Source of the DNA: Microplitis mediator
Taxonomy: Eukaryota > Arthropoda > Insecta > Hymenoptera > Braconidae
Direction: 5' to 3'
NCBI RefSeq assembly: GCF_029852145.1
Contig: NC_079976.1
Coordinates: 7,502,001 to 7,566,000, forward strand
Length of the DNA stretch: 64,000 bases
Shown: positions 39,381 through 52,044 of the stretch, piece by piece
How positions within the stretch are numbered: position 1 is the stretch's first letter
Layout of the letters: every line of letters begins with the position of its first letter
Translations under genes and position numbers: made by a program
The notes under the pieces: generated by a model
What the model was told of the DNA's origin: nothing
What the model saw: only the letters and a program-made list of their open reading frames with translations
The model's database searches: none

Positions 39381-39680
39381 TTATGATTTTTTGTTCTAAT
39401 TACACAAAAATAATGATTTTATAATTAGATTACTAATAGAAAAAAACCCTTTCGAGTTTTATTGACGTTTTTAATTGTTCAAGTTCAGTGAAAGACATTA
39501 AATATAAAAAAAAATAATATGACAATGAACGACTAAGGGTAAGTTAATATGCATCCAAGAGGTATATTATATGTATAAGTATATACATAAAGTATATAAG
39601 GGATAGGGTTGTATGAAGTGGAGAAAAAGGGGTAAAAAAACCCTCATTTAACCTAAGCAAAGCAACTCTGTACGCGGATT

Positions 39681-39803
39681 ATGTACGAAGCGCGCAATGA
39701 ACCTGTGGGGATTCTGACTGCAGCTGGTCGACTGCCAACGAGACATCTATGCATCATGACACCCACTGTCTCTATCCATTATCATCCGGAAGACAAGTCC
39801 ACG
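39681..39803 (+). CDS. Candidate first coding exon of an unidentified plus-strand gene
   Basis: An ATG with an in-frame TAA 27 bp upstream opens 41 codons (MYEARNEPVGILTAAGRLPT ... SIHYHPEDKST) and meets a consensus donor ACG|GTAAGAAA in phase 0. The other two plus frames and all three minus frames contain stops. G+C content is near one half, against about a quarter around it. No family was recognised and I could not identify a next exon up to 53 kb with confidence. Confidence 0.4.
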
Positions 39804-40559
39804 GTAAGAAAAATCTTTTGATGTATTTATTAACATTCACTTATCCTTTATAAATATATTTTTATGAATTTTAATTAAATATATTTCGTTTACCATGACC
39901 GTTACTGTAATTTAAAACCCAAAAATTACCCAAGTTATTTTGAGAATACCTAGAAAACATGAGCATACAAATGATAAATAAATATTTAATGTATGTGGTT
40001 TGTATACATTTTATATGTTTATTTAAATTATAATGCGGAAGATAAATTCAGATTATGAAATTTATTTAATGCATTTATTATTTTATGAATTTATTATATT
40101 TATGTTTAAGGTACAAGTGTTTTTTTATGCTGAACAACTATTATTCTACACGTGAATAAATACTTAATATATATGTATATGTATATTTATCAGGGATATG
40201 GGAATAGTGTTCGAATCAAATCGGATCAAATAGTTTGAATTTCGATTATAAAATATTTCTTTTAAAAATATATAAATAATTCAGTTTTTTTAATTTTTTG
40301 AAAATTGAATTATTCCATTCTACACCCAAGAAAATTTTAACTTGTCTCAATAAATTTTGTGCATTAAAAAAATTTTTAGTATGAGAAAAAATTTCTCGTG
40401 CTAATGAAATTTTTTCTAGCCCTTCAAATTCAATGAATCTTCTTTTGTGACTTGCATTTGAAGTAATTAAGCTAAATTTCCGTTGCCATAAAAAATATTT
40501 TTTCCCGAGCGGGCGAAAGAGACCACCCCCATAAAAAGGAGAAAAATATATTCATTAAA

Positions 40560-40765
40560 CTAGTACTTGTGATCGAGTGGATATCACTCTTGTCTTTGAA
40601 CTCAAGTACTGACTAGGCTCAGGTTCGAATCCCTCAGAGAGCAAATGAATTATTTTTCACAAGTTGATATAACGCATTGACCTGTGGGATTCGTTCCACA
40701 TAACCGTCAGACTGCCACCTGTCTGCAATCCTGCCCACTAAAAACACTCCGTGGTTTGCAAAAAA
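40560..40765 (+). mobile_element. tRNA-derived SINE
   Basis: An A-box-like TGATCGAGTGGAT (40570) and a perfect B box GGTTCGAATCC (40622-40632) give RNA polymerase III promoter spacing. A non-tRNA body (CTGTGGGATTCGTTCC, CAGACTGCCACCTGTC) follows. The cloverleaf is not intact, so it is not a functional tRNA gene. Confidence 0.6.
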
Positions 40766-42619
40766 TATGGAAAAAAGAGATGAGAACAGATAGCTATTAA
40801 TGCGATATGGAGTAGAAAAAAAAAAGATGACCAGGAAACATGGTCCGAAAAAGTTTAGAGTAGTTTGTTAGAAATATATATATAAAATATTTATCCAAAA
40901 AAAATAGGGACTTTAAATTGCTTGCAACGTAATCTAAAGACTATGTAATGTAAAACATGTAAAGAATAAAAACTGAAAAAAATGGAAGTTATACAGTTAA
41001 GATTGCAACAATTAAAATTTTTTTATTGTTATTGTTTTTATTTCACGAAATTGATTATAAAAAACTGTTTATATCTAATCTACGTGAAAAAAGAGATTTG
41101 CAATACTGTTGTAGTAAATGAAGATTTAAAAAAAAATTTTGGTACTCAACATTACATCAAAATGATGATAATTGTAAATGACAATTAAAAGTAATTTTGG
41201 AAAAAAAAATTTTACCAAATTTTGGAGGTGATCCGTTTGGTCCATCCAGTCCCGTTTTGCCCGCCTTTATTTTATATACATTTTTAAAAATTTAATCTAT
41301 GAATTTTCTCTAAAATAGCATCAGAAAAATAAAAAAAAATTTATATTCTTAAGTTATTTTCATAACACGGAAGTCACTACAAGAAATATAAATTAAAGTA
41401 CGTAGTTTTGTATTGACGAAATACGTGGGCGGATCAAGAAAGTCAATTGGAGTAATTAGATAGGTTAAATGCAATACTCCCGCAGTATCATGCCACTAAT
41501 TTGATAAAACTTTTTAATCGTTTTATATATCTTCACATGACCTACATATAACTTGTGTGAATTTTATTAAAGCCCGTCTAATTAATTTATATCAATTGAT
41601 AATTTATCGCCACTGTTATAATTAATTGTTTTTAAATTATTTAAAGAATGTTTCGGTTCGTTAAAAAAAAAAAAACACGATAAAATAAAAAATTTTAAGG
41701 CATTTTCGTAATGTTTCGGTATACGGAAAAGCAGTAGATAGTTATGTAGTCAGTTATTTTGATCGCGCTTCGACGCGCCAGGTCGGTGCACTCTACTGTA
41801 TACTACTCACACTTAAATATCTCCGAATTAAATTTCAGTTTCCTTGACATCATAAGATTACAGTGTTTAATGTTTAATTATTTATTTTGTCATTTTATTA
41901 TTAAATTCAACAATTTTTAAACTCTGATAACTGTAATTTTATTTTAGCAGATAAATTATAAATTTAATATTTTAAATTACGTCATTGTAATATTTAACGA
42001 AAAATTTCTTTTAATTTGCTGATTAGCAAAAATTATATGAGTAATTACAGTAACAAATGAGATTAATTATAATTATTTTTTGACACAAATGCAAGTAGTG
42101 CATCACCCACACTCACATTCTTCAAACATTTAGTAGTACATTGAGCTAGGTCAGTTGCCAAAATTAAAAGTAATTTTTTACGTTTACAGTTTTTAGTGCA
42201 CTGGCTTAAAATTGTCAACGCACATTTATATTTTTTAATGTGAAAAATTTTCTATTTAATTTATAATTAATTTGGATTAATTTTCATCTCAAACTGTCAT
42301 TCAATATTTAAAAAGTCAACGTATGAGTAAATAATTCATAATTTTGAAAATTTCACTATTCATTCAAATTATGAACTTGAAAAAGTCAATTAAAATTTTT
42401 TTTTTAAATTTATACTGACTAGAATCTCATTAAGTCTTCTTACACGAAAAAAAATAATCAGTAGCTGCTACTGATTAGTTTTTTTTCCATATAGGTTCTG
42501 GATATTATCACATTCTACAGTACGTAGGTCTAGCAGTACCTCGCAAGGACCTAGATCTAATTCCATCAGGCAGTATTGAGATTTTTACGAATAAGATGTA
42601 TGATTATCTACTAAATCAT

Positions 42620-42841
42620 GTACCTAAAGATCGGAACGTTTTTCGCGCAACGAAAATGAAAAAATTTATATAATTTGACTGCTTAAAGTTGACTTTAGGG
42701 GGTAATTGGGGGTGGTTGCAATTTTCGACTGATACTAGCGCCTAAGCGAAAAATTTCAAAAATCTTGACCCAGTAGATTTTTTGCTTTTCATTTCGTTTT
42801 TTTATTTTCGTTCCACGAGAAACGTTCCGATCTTCAGGTAC
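42620..42841. mobile_element. MITE with ends GTACNTGAAGATCGGAACG (copy 2)
   Basis: About 222 bp; left GTACCTAAAGATCGGAACG, right CGTTCCGATCTTCAGGTAC, central GGGGGTAATTGGGGGTGG (inverse of copy 1). Confidence 0.75.
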
Positions 42842-43269
42842 ATACTAAATTTAGATTTTAATTAATAAAATTTGTAACGGCGTATCGTTGAACTTTATAT
42901 TGCTCATAATCTACTGTATTTTTGTCTGGATGACTGATTTAAATTGTTTGTATTATTGTTGTTTGATCTGTATGATTATACTTTGCCATTTGGCCTGTGC
43001 CTTGGAATAAAAAATTGAATTAATAAAAAAATTCATTTCTTGGGCAATTCATTGTTTTATTGAAAGTATTCTTAATTAATTAATTATTAATAGAATTAAC
43101 TATGAAAAAAAAATGAGAAATGAAAATTTTTAGCATTTGGAATCAAAAGCTAAGGAACAAAGCAAAATGACCCACCATTTTTGAGATAAAAAAAAATTAT
43201 TTTCCTTTAAAAATAAGGGTAAGTTGATCACTTTGGACAGTGTGGTTACTTAAAACTTTTTAGTAATTA

Positions 43270-43505
43270 GTACATTACACACCAAGGGAGAAAAGTAGGA
43301 CATTCCGACCCGCGAGGATGGCAAACACGTGGATAGGACGTCTTCCCTTTCACCATAGTGTGTACACTATTTTTCCCCAGATCTGTATCTGAAAGTTTAA
43401 ATTCGTGCCTCTGTTTGTGGGAAGAATGGCGCATGCGTTAATTTTTATCAATTATTTTCTCATAAAAGAAAATAACGACTTTCTTCCCTCTAAACAGGGC
43501 AGGAA
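43270..43505 (+). mobile_element. Foldback element, family F hairpin with alternative tail (copy 4)
   Basis: Begins AGTACATTACACACCAAGGG and returns at CACCATAGTGTGTACACT. The tail (CTGTATCTGAAAGTTTAAA, GAATGGCGCATGCG) is shared in reverse with 13076-13190. It has no coding capacity of note. Confidence 0.65.
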
Positions 43506-43509
43506 TTTA

Positions 43510-46500
43510 AACAGCAAAATTTTATCTTTACAATCGTGACTCATTTTACCTAAAAGTCAGCTTTTATTAAAAATTTGAAATACTTCGCACTGAGCAGGCT
43601 GTTCAACTTGACCATTTTTCTTTTCTTTAAAACATAGTGTTCCATTTTGCCTCGGGTTGACTTTTATTTTCTTGAAAATAATAAAACGCTTGAATTTACG
43701 TTTATTAGGTATTTATTACTATGATAATGATATTGGGGTAAAATCAAGGAATTCTTTATTCCGGAAGCCGACGAATTGCGTGTTACTACGAAAGGAATGA
43801 CGAAGGATTATAAAAGCCCAAAAGGGGAGTATAGTATGTAGTAAAATAGTAAATTCGCAATCGCTATATAGTTTATATCATAAAGGGATGAATCCACGAG
43901 AGCTATACTACGCCAATGGGAATAGTCTGTTTTGTGTGTTGGTTTGATACGAGGGATAATCAATACAGCGCGTGCGCAGAATATTATCTAACAAATATCC
44001 TTGCGCACCCATCTCTTATTGTGAATTATCCTCTCATCAGACTTTTGACAGCATGTCCATGACAACCGCCTGAGATCATTACTAATTTATTTTTTTTTAT
44101 TTTTGTTTTTACTTTACTTTCAAGTGTAATCTCAAAATATAAACCGAGTCATTGCATATCATTATGTTGACCACGTCCGTGGCCTAGATTTTTTGATAAA
44201 CTAGTTTTAAAAATATAATGAAATATTTTATATATTTAATATTCAAAGTAAAATTTATTTTTTTAAAAACTGTCTGTATAAATTTTCTTATATTTTTTAA
44301 AATAATAAATTTAAAAATGTCAAGTTAAATGTCAGTATTTTAATGGAAACATGTATAAATTTTTCTGCATTTTAAAATGTCAAGATATCTTTTATTTTAT
44401 TGCATTATAATTTTATTTTATTTTATAACTTAATTTCCATCGTTTGTGTATGGAATTATAAAATAAAAAAGGGTTGAAAGTGAAATTCTGTGCCTTTGTG
44501 GTGGCAAAATACTCCACAAAGCTCGAGAGTATGTGAATTGCGAGCAGTATTGTCTCAAGTGGGTTTACGTTCAATGTCCGCAGATGCAATTAATCATCAA
44601 TAATAATAATTATTAATTTAGTTTTTAAAAAAATATAAATTAAAATTGCGTTGTTTGTATGTTAAATGATTGGTATTGATAAAATATAAAGGAAATAAAA
44701 ATCGATATTACAAAGAAGAATGGAGAGAACAAGACTTTTGATGAACGCCAACGCTCAAAGTTCTCTAGAGAGGGTAGTAAACGACAGAGGGTAGTAAAAC
44801 TTTTCAGAATAAGTGACGGGAAACTAGGGGAGAATAGCCCGGGGATTTCATCATCGGCTTTGAGATAATTGTATACTTTTGACAGAAGTAGATATTTCAC
44901 GTCCTTGTCAGAGGCATTTATTTGTTTTTAATTTTATTTATTTAGAAAGCTTTTGAAAAATTTTCAATAACATGACTTATATACAAAAAATATTTTTTAT
45001 TTTGTAGTAAAAAAAAAAATTAACTGTAATTTTAAAAATAAAAATTTATATAAATATTTATGACTATTTTTACCCTGGGAAAAAAAATATTTTTAAAAAG
45101 AGATTTATTTATTTTTTTCATCAGGAAAGAAAATATTTTTGTATTAAAAAATGTTGACGTTATTTAAAAAAAGTTATTTTTGATTGGAAATTATTTTTAT
45201 TTTATTTATTTGAATACGTAAATTAAGTAAAGATTTTTTTGGTAAATTACTAATTATAATTATAATAGTTTTTTATTAAAAAAAATATTAACTAATTTTT
45301 TTTCTTATACAGAAAATTTATCTGAAATATTTAACATTTAAAAAAAATGATGGAACAAATTTACGAGTAAACTTTAAAAAAATATTTTTGTTAAAGTCAT
45401 ATATTATTGGACGTAACAATAAGAACGGATGTACAAAAATACATCAAAGTTACGAGTGTAATTTAGATAATCCAGAAACGACTACAATGAAAGTCTCTTG
45501 GGGCTCAAGAAATATAACTATAACTATATACACAATACTGTATTTAATATAATGGATAAACTTAAAGCTGCATATGGACGAATCGTACGCCCTCATGGCT
45601 ATAACAAATTAGTCATACTCACAAAATGTTCACGTGTATTCACGCGATGAATCATTTCAGTAATTTATTGTAAGCGAAAAAAAAAAAATCAAATGGAAAT
45701 AAAATTATAAGCAAATCTATTCATTCAAAAGTATAATTTAAATGTCAATATTATCTGACACATATATATATATATATACTGAACAATCATTAAAAGAACT
45801 AAATTTCATATTTTTGAATTCTCAATAGGGTGGAGTGAAAATTTTTTTTTCAAGTTTGGGTAAATTTGATAGTAAAACAAAATTTTTAAGAAAAGAAAAT
45901 TTATCTTGAGGTTTCTCACTAATTTTTAAATTTGAATATTGGCGCCATTTATCCGGAAGTTTTGATACTTGATCAAAATTTTGTAAAATTTAGCCAAATT
46001 TACATCAAAGTTATCCTGATTTAAAATTAAATTAATAAATATTTGGAATTCTATTGTAACTGAAGTGATATTATTTTTTTTTAACAAAAAGATGATAGTG
46101 AACTTCTAAAATTTGAGACAAACCTAAACTTAGGGTTGATCATTTCTAAAATTTTTAAAAAATGAATGAGTTAAAGAAAATTTTTAACTGAGTACACTTT
46201 AGGTAAATTTTCCGGGATTTTCGAAGCAGAAGTAATTCGATTAGAGAATTTTCCTGGTTGGAAATACGTTAAAAAAAAACAAAGGCTTTAAAACCAATTA
46301 TGAACGGTTTTTGACTCTTATCAGAATTGTTCAAGAATGAGGTCAGGAGGCTGAAAAATTTTTTTTACGCTTGAAATTTTTTGAAGTTCAGAAAATAATC
46401 AACTCTAAGTTCAGAGTTGTCTTAATTTTAGAAGTTATTTCATACACGGAAAATGCAATATCGCCAATCATAATTATTAAGTTATTAAGATACAAAAAAA

Positions 46501-48850
46501 GGTTTGTTTTTCACTCCACTAATTCACAATCAATTTTTTTCATGATACCAACATCGAAATTTCAAGTTACAGTGTCTGTACACCCAGTCAGCATAAGCTA
46601 ATTTCAGCCCAATTCCACGATCAATTATTAGCGAATGCTTAAATTGGAAATGTCTTCAGTCAGCCGGCAGAAACCAAATATTTTCGACCCTTAGGAAGAA
46701 CCAAATAATGTATCTGCCACTGAAAGACAGTTTCACTCTCTTTAGCTCTGATACTTCATTGATTTATCAGTAATTTCAGTTCACTAATTTCCTCTATCTA
46801 ACTGACAATCCTGCCTGTGATCAAGTTTTACAAAAATTAGTGTAAGTAATAAATGCTATTGTTTTTTTCTGCTCATTCATAAATTGTAAATCACAATTTA
46901 CATTTACCATAATAGTTAATCACACCATTGTTCTTAAATTAAGTTGTTTCCGATTGCTGACACTGCAACTTTAAGTTCCAATGCAGGTAATCATGAAAAA
47001 TCTAGTGTGTAACTCAGTATGAAACACGATTTCAGACTGCGGGTGATGTCAGCACTCGCCTGCGGGGAGTCAACTTCACCCCGGTCTAAATTCGTCTTGT
47101 TTTACCCCTTGTCACACAATTTACTATTTATTAAAAGAAAAAAAAGCCAATACCAACATCAATATCAATACCAATGGCATGATAACACAAATTCGTAATT
47201 CTAACAATTTACTACCAATTAGTCACGAATGCACGTGAATAATTATACGCAAGCACGATATAAAAATTACGGCTCTGTAAGGATTACGGTGAAATAAAAT
47301 TAAAGAGGGTCGTAGGCAGTGTAAAAAAAATCTTTAATGATATTAGTCACGAAGATATACTTGATTGCCCTAGAATCCAGCTCGCGTTTTTTTCCGGTAT
47401 CTATTTGATTATATTATCCATACATACATTTACTGCATATATATTTAAATATTTAAATAAATACTTGTTGTCAATAACTATACGTTTATTGACCAGAGCT
47501 TATAGTTATAAAAAAAAAGTAGTAAATAATATTTAATTAAAATTATAGTACTGTAATGTAACTCGTAGCTTACAGTTGTAGTTACAACACTAGGTCATAT
47601 ATTTATATTGTAAAATTATGGTATATATATATTCATATTTAAGAGCTGATAATATTATGTTGGCAGTGAAACTAAAGTGCCAGTGATTGAATATAATATA
47701 AAATGTCTCTGTTAGAAATAGGTCGTGAAGAGCAATGAGTTTAACCGGAAGTGGTCAGAAACCAATGCCTATATGATCAATCAACCGGTTATCAATACCT
47801 CATATTAAAAATTTATCATTTTTATCTAACAACTATAATTATAATTGATATATTTATAATTAACTTTTCTATTTATTTTAAATATCCGATAGCAGAAATT
47901 TTTTTTTTTAAATTTACATTTAACAGATCAATGAATTTATATTAATTACTTAATAAAATATTATATTTCATTTAATTTAAAAAAAAGTTATTCACTTTTT
48001 TGTGGTATTACACGAAAGGAGATATATATTTTTATACATATATACATTTATTATGTAACTGCTACGATTCGTTAATACAACTCTGGATCTTATTACAGCA
48101 AGTTAACACGTGAATATTTGCACACTACCGTGACATTTAGTCTTTTAAAAAATAATTGTTGGTATTAATATGATATAAGTATAAATTTTATTTTAGTAAA
48201 ATATTTTATTAAGTTTAAATATATGATCAATGTTGTGATTTAAGTTCAATAAATTTTTATTATTATTGTTATGGAATATTACATATATACTTGAAATTTT
48301 TTTTTCTTACTGGATTATATTCTACTGTAGATGACTCAGGAAATTGGAATAAAACCAACGAAAAATCATGGGATTAAATTAAGAAATAAAATTTCCTTTA
48401 AAAAAAATTTTCTTGAGTCAATACATTAGTAATTTCTTAATTTAAAAAAATTAATTCTCATATTAAGAAAATTTTTAGTTGAAATTTCTAATAAATTTTT
48501 TAATAAAATAATAATAATAATTTTTTAATGAAATAATTTTCCTTGGGTCAAAAAATTAATTGTTGAATCACAGTAGCAAATTTACTAAAAAATAATTTTT
48601 CAATGCATGGTAATGAGAATAAAAATAAATTTATTTGAAGGGTAGACATACTTGAGCTAAGAAATTATTCTAGAGAAAATTTACAATGAAGTCATCGCTT
48701 GATACAAGAATTACTTTTTTGAATCAAGAAAAAGTATCTTAAATAAAACAATGACAACTCAAGTAATTTTTTTTTTGAATAAATTTACTGGAAATTTGAA
48801 TTAAACACTTTCTTGACAAGAATTTTTTTTTCTTTTAAGAAAAAAATAAT
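43510..48850. other. No gene recognised
   Basis: Mostly A+T-rich DNA. Small GC-elevated patches at 43880-44070, 44470-44600 and 46960-47110 carry only short open frames (under 50 codons). 48360-48840 is TTCTTGA-rich and resembles degraded CAGAAAAA-family elements. Confidence 0.4.
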
Positions 48851-48857
48851 TTAGTGT

Positions 48858-49280
48858 CATGATTCTGAAGTTAGCAGACAATTAACAATTTGTAGATTTT
48901 TTTTTTAATAAATCAATTACAAAAAAAAAAAACTAAAAAAATGCACATGTAGAAAATTAACAAAACTATACATGAAATTTTTTAAAATATTTTTTTTTTT
49001 TTAATTTATCATATCGAAAAAAACATCCAAAAATTATTATACGTCTGCCGTCTTCAGTGTTATAAAAATTTTATGATACTGAAGTCAGCGGACGTCTAAT
49101 AGGTTTTGGATTTTTCTAAAAACAATAAATTTCCAAAAAAAAATATTTTAAAAAATTGCACATACAATTTTTTAAATTTTCTACCTGTGCATTTTTTTAG
49201 TTTTATTTTTTTTAAAATTAAATTATTGAAAAAAAAATTCAAAAATTTTTAATTGTCTGCTGACTTCAGAATCATAAAAT
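48858..49280. mobile_element. Two adjacent TGAAGTTAGC-family MITEs
   Basis: Copies at about 48858-49062 and 49073-49280, head to head, separated by about 10 bp. Confidence 0.7.
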
Positions 49281-50276
49281 TTTGTATTTCTATTAGCAAA
49301 GTAAAAACTAAATAAATAGATTTAAATGTTGAAAAATAAAATAAAAATAAAAATGAGCTTTAAAAGTAAATGTAAGTAAATATAGAGAGCTTTAATACTG
49401 TAAAATGTATATGTAGGGTATCGTTATTTTCCAAGCTATAAATATTGGATAATACAACAGAACTATGGCTGCGTAAAATACTCTAGCCTTGAATACCGAT
49501 TTATGGCTTTCGAGGTATATCGATATCGACATCGATAATAAACACCCTCAAGATATATTTACCACTAAACTAATCCATAAAACATCTTAATTTTATTAAG
49601 ATAAAAAATTAAAAATGATTACCGCTGATAACTTAAAAAGTGTCTACTATTATTTAAGTACTAGCGCATTTATCATTAAGTCACGTGGCAATTCTTATCA
49701 CTCGATTGTTAATGACATCGATAGTGCCATGAAAAAAACAATAAATTTTTACTTCAACAATTAACTTACCTACAATAATCAACAGCTGATTGTCATCTGG
49801 CCATGAACGAAAATCCACTTCGTAATTTTAACAAAAAACTTATTTTTAAAAAAACAAATTCACTTTATAAAACTTTTGTATTTACATATAATTATATTAT
49901 TTATCTACACGTTTATTTATTTATATTTTTATCAACACATTTTTAAAAATCCATTTTTATTTTAATTTACAACATCGACACATTTGGATCCCATGACTTT
50001 ATCCTGAGCCTTTAAAAATTTAAATCCAAGGATCAAAATTTGACGTTTATTAAATTGACACTTAAATTTTTCTAGGGTAATTTTTAATTTAAATTTAAAT
50101 TTATCGACTAGAAAGACAAGTAAATTAACGTAATTGTTAATTATAAAAAAAATGAAGGAGTAAAATTAAAAAAAGGAAGAGGTCGAAAGGTCCCGGACGC
50201 GCTTTGTAGCGTCCTCGGGAGAATTCTCTTCTCTGTCTGCAACAGGATATTGTTTTTTCGTCCGTGTCAAATTAAC

Positions 50277-50290
50277 GTTGCCATAGCAAC
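50277..50290 (+). promoter_or_regulatory. X-box (RFX site) GTTGCCATAGCAAC
   Basis: A near-perfect 14-bp palindrome matching the RFX X-box consensus, within a GC-elevated stretch (about 50180-50300 and 50470-50600). X-boxes commonly lie just upstream of ciliary genes in animals. No ciliary coding exon is recognisable beside it; the plus-strand frame ending at 50572 is short. Confidence 0.4.
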
Positions 50291-50784
50291 CAAAATAATC
50301 GACATTGCTAATTATTTATATTATTGCACTACTACTTGTTTAAATTTTAATCACATTGTGTCACATAAGTGAATTTATTTAGGGATTTAAAGAAAATTGT
50401 GTTTATAAATGGACGTTTAAATGTATATGTATATATATATATATATAGATATATATGTATATGGGATTTTATAAAGCCGCCCTCGATGGACAAGACACGA
50501 TCAGGACACTTTAATTTCCGTACTGTACTCTCGAAATGTGAAAGCGATACTGCGGCTCTATTGGAGTACTAAGCCCATGCGCAGACGCAAATCCACGCCG
50601 ACGCTTTAGTGTATTTCCCCTTTTTATTACACTGGCTTATATTTTATATACACTAGGCCATGTAATAAAATACGCGCAAGCGCGAATTTAATATTTTTCA
50701 ACTTGTAAATATTTTGTTTTTATTTTAATTCAATTTTTGGTAATTAGACATCTGAAGTTGGTCAATTTTTTTTTGACAATTCAA

Positions 50785-51770
50785 ATTCATGCGCTGAAGT
50801 TAGTTGACGATTAACAATTTTCAGGTTTTTTTTCAGCAAATCAATTACAGAAAAAAAAATGAAAATATGCTCATGTAGAAAATTTTCAAAAAAACTATAA
50901 GTGCAATTTTTTCAAATACATTTTTTTTATAATTTGTAGGTTTTAGAAGAATCTAAAAATTATTAGACGTCGGCGAACTTCAGTGTCATAAATTTAATTA
51001 TCCTGAAGTTAGTAGACAATTAACTACTTTTGAATTTTTTTTTCAAGATATCAATTATAGAAAAAAAAAAAAAATGAAAATATGCACATGTAGAAAATTT
51101 AAAAAACTAGAAGTGCAATTTTTTAAAAAACTTTTTTTTTTTAAATTTGTAGTTATTAGAAGAATCTAAAAATTATTAAACGTCAGCTAACTTCAGTATT
51201 ATTCAAATTTGATTTTATTTTTTATTATGATACTGAAGTTCGCCGACGTCTAATAATTTTCGGTTTTTTTTTTTCAAAACGACAAATTATAAAAACAAAT
51301 ATTTGACATCTCCATGTACATATTTGGCGTTTTTTTCTTTGGTAATTGATTGGTTGAAAAAAAAAGTCAGAAAATTGTTGATTTTCTGATGATCCTGAAG
51401 TTAACACGAGTGTGAATGTAGCAGACATCAGATAAATTTAAAATTGTTAATAAATCGAGCAAATAATTAATAAAATAAAATTTATAGAAATGCACTTATT
51501 AATTTCAAAATTTTTTAAATGCGCATTTTTTAAAATTTTATTTTATTAATTGTTTACTCTATTAATTAATAATTTTAAATTAGTCTGATGTCTGCTACAT
51601 TCAGCCTCATAAGTTAGCAGACAATTAAAAATTGTCGGATTTTATTTCAGCGATTTAATTTTTAAAAAAAGAAAAATAAAAATATGCCCGTGTAGAAAAT
51701 TTAGAAAACTATAGGTGCAATTTTTTCAAATATTTTTTTTTTATAATTTGTGATTGTTGTTTGTATACAT
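50785..51770. mobile_element. Dense cluster of TGAAGTTAGC-family MITEs with a nested GAATGTAGC element
   Basis: Two full copies (about 50789-50992, 51000-51202) and two partial ones (51225-51405, 51612-51770) are interrupted at 51412-51606 by a related element with ends GAATGTAGCAGACATCAGA / TCTGATGTCTGCTACATTC. The open frame at 51225-51428 is repeat. Confidence 0.7.
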
Positions 51771-52044
51771 TGAGCAGAAAAAGAAATGGGAAAAGTAAAT
51801 GATTTCTTCAGTCAAGAATCATATTTAATAATTTTTTTAATTAATTAGACATTTCACTTGAAATAATTGATGTCGTATTCAAGTATTAATTTGTTGTTAG
51901 TAATTATTACACAGAAAAAAACGATTACTTGACAAAAAACAATTTCTACTTGCCTCAAGAAAATTTTTACTTGACCTAAGAAATTTTTTGAATTATAAAT
52001 TGAAAATAAAAATTTTCTTGAGACAAGAAATCTTTTTTTTTCTA

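Larger units (their letters stand above)
34165..39670. other. No confident gene; repeats and unique A+T-rich DNA
   Basis: Besides the listed repeats, 36600-36665 has three CTTCCG(G/T) words in 40 bp (ETS-like) within a minus-strand frame reading LDGSHEPEVSYRKQSSCQ. A degenerate AGATCT-rich patch lies at 37190-37490. Confidence 0.4.

Noticed and set aside
40560..40642. Functional tRNA gene
   Set aside because: The B box is perfect, but acceptor and anticodon stems do not form a proper cloverleaf and a SINE-like body follows.
43917..44060. 47-codon plus frame beginning MGIVCFVCWF
   Set aside because: No partner exons, no recognisable family; the patch may be regulatory.
44465..44605. 39-codon plus frame (WWQNTPQSSRVCELRAVLSQ)
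   Set aside because: Slightly GC-elevated but no splice sites or start; too short to support.
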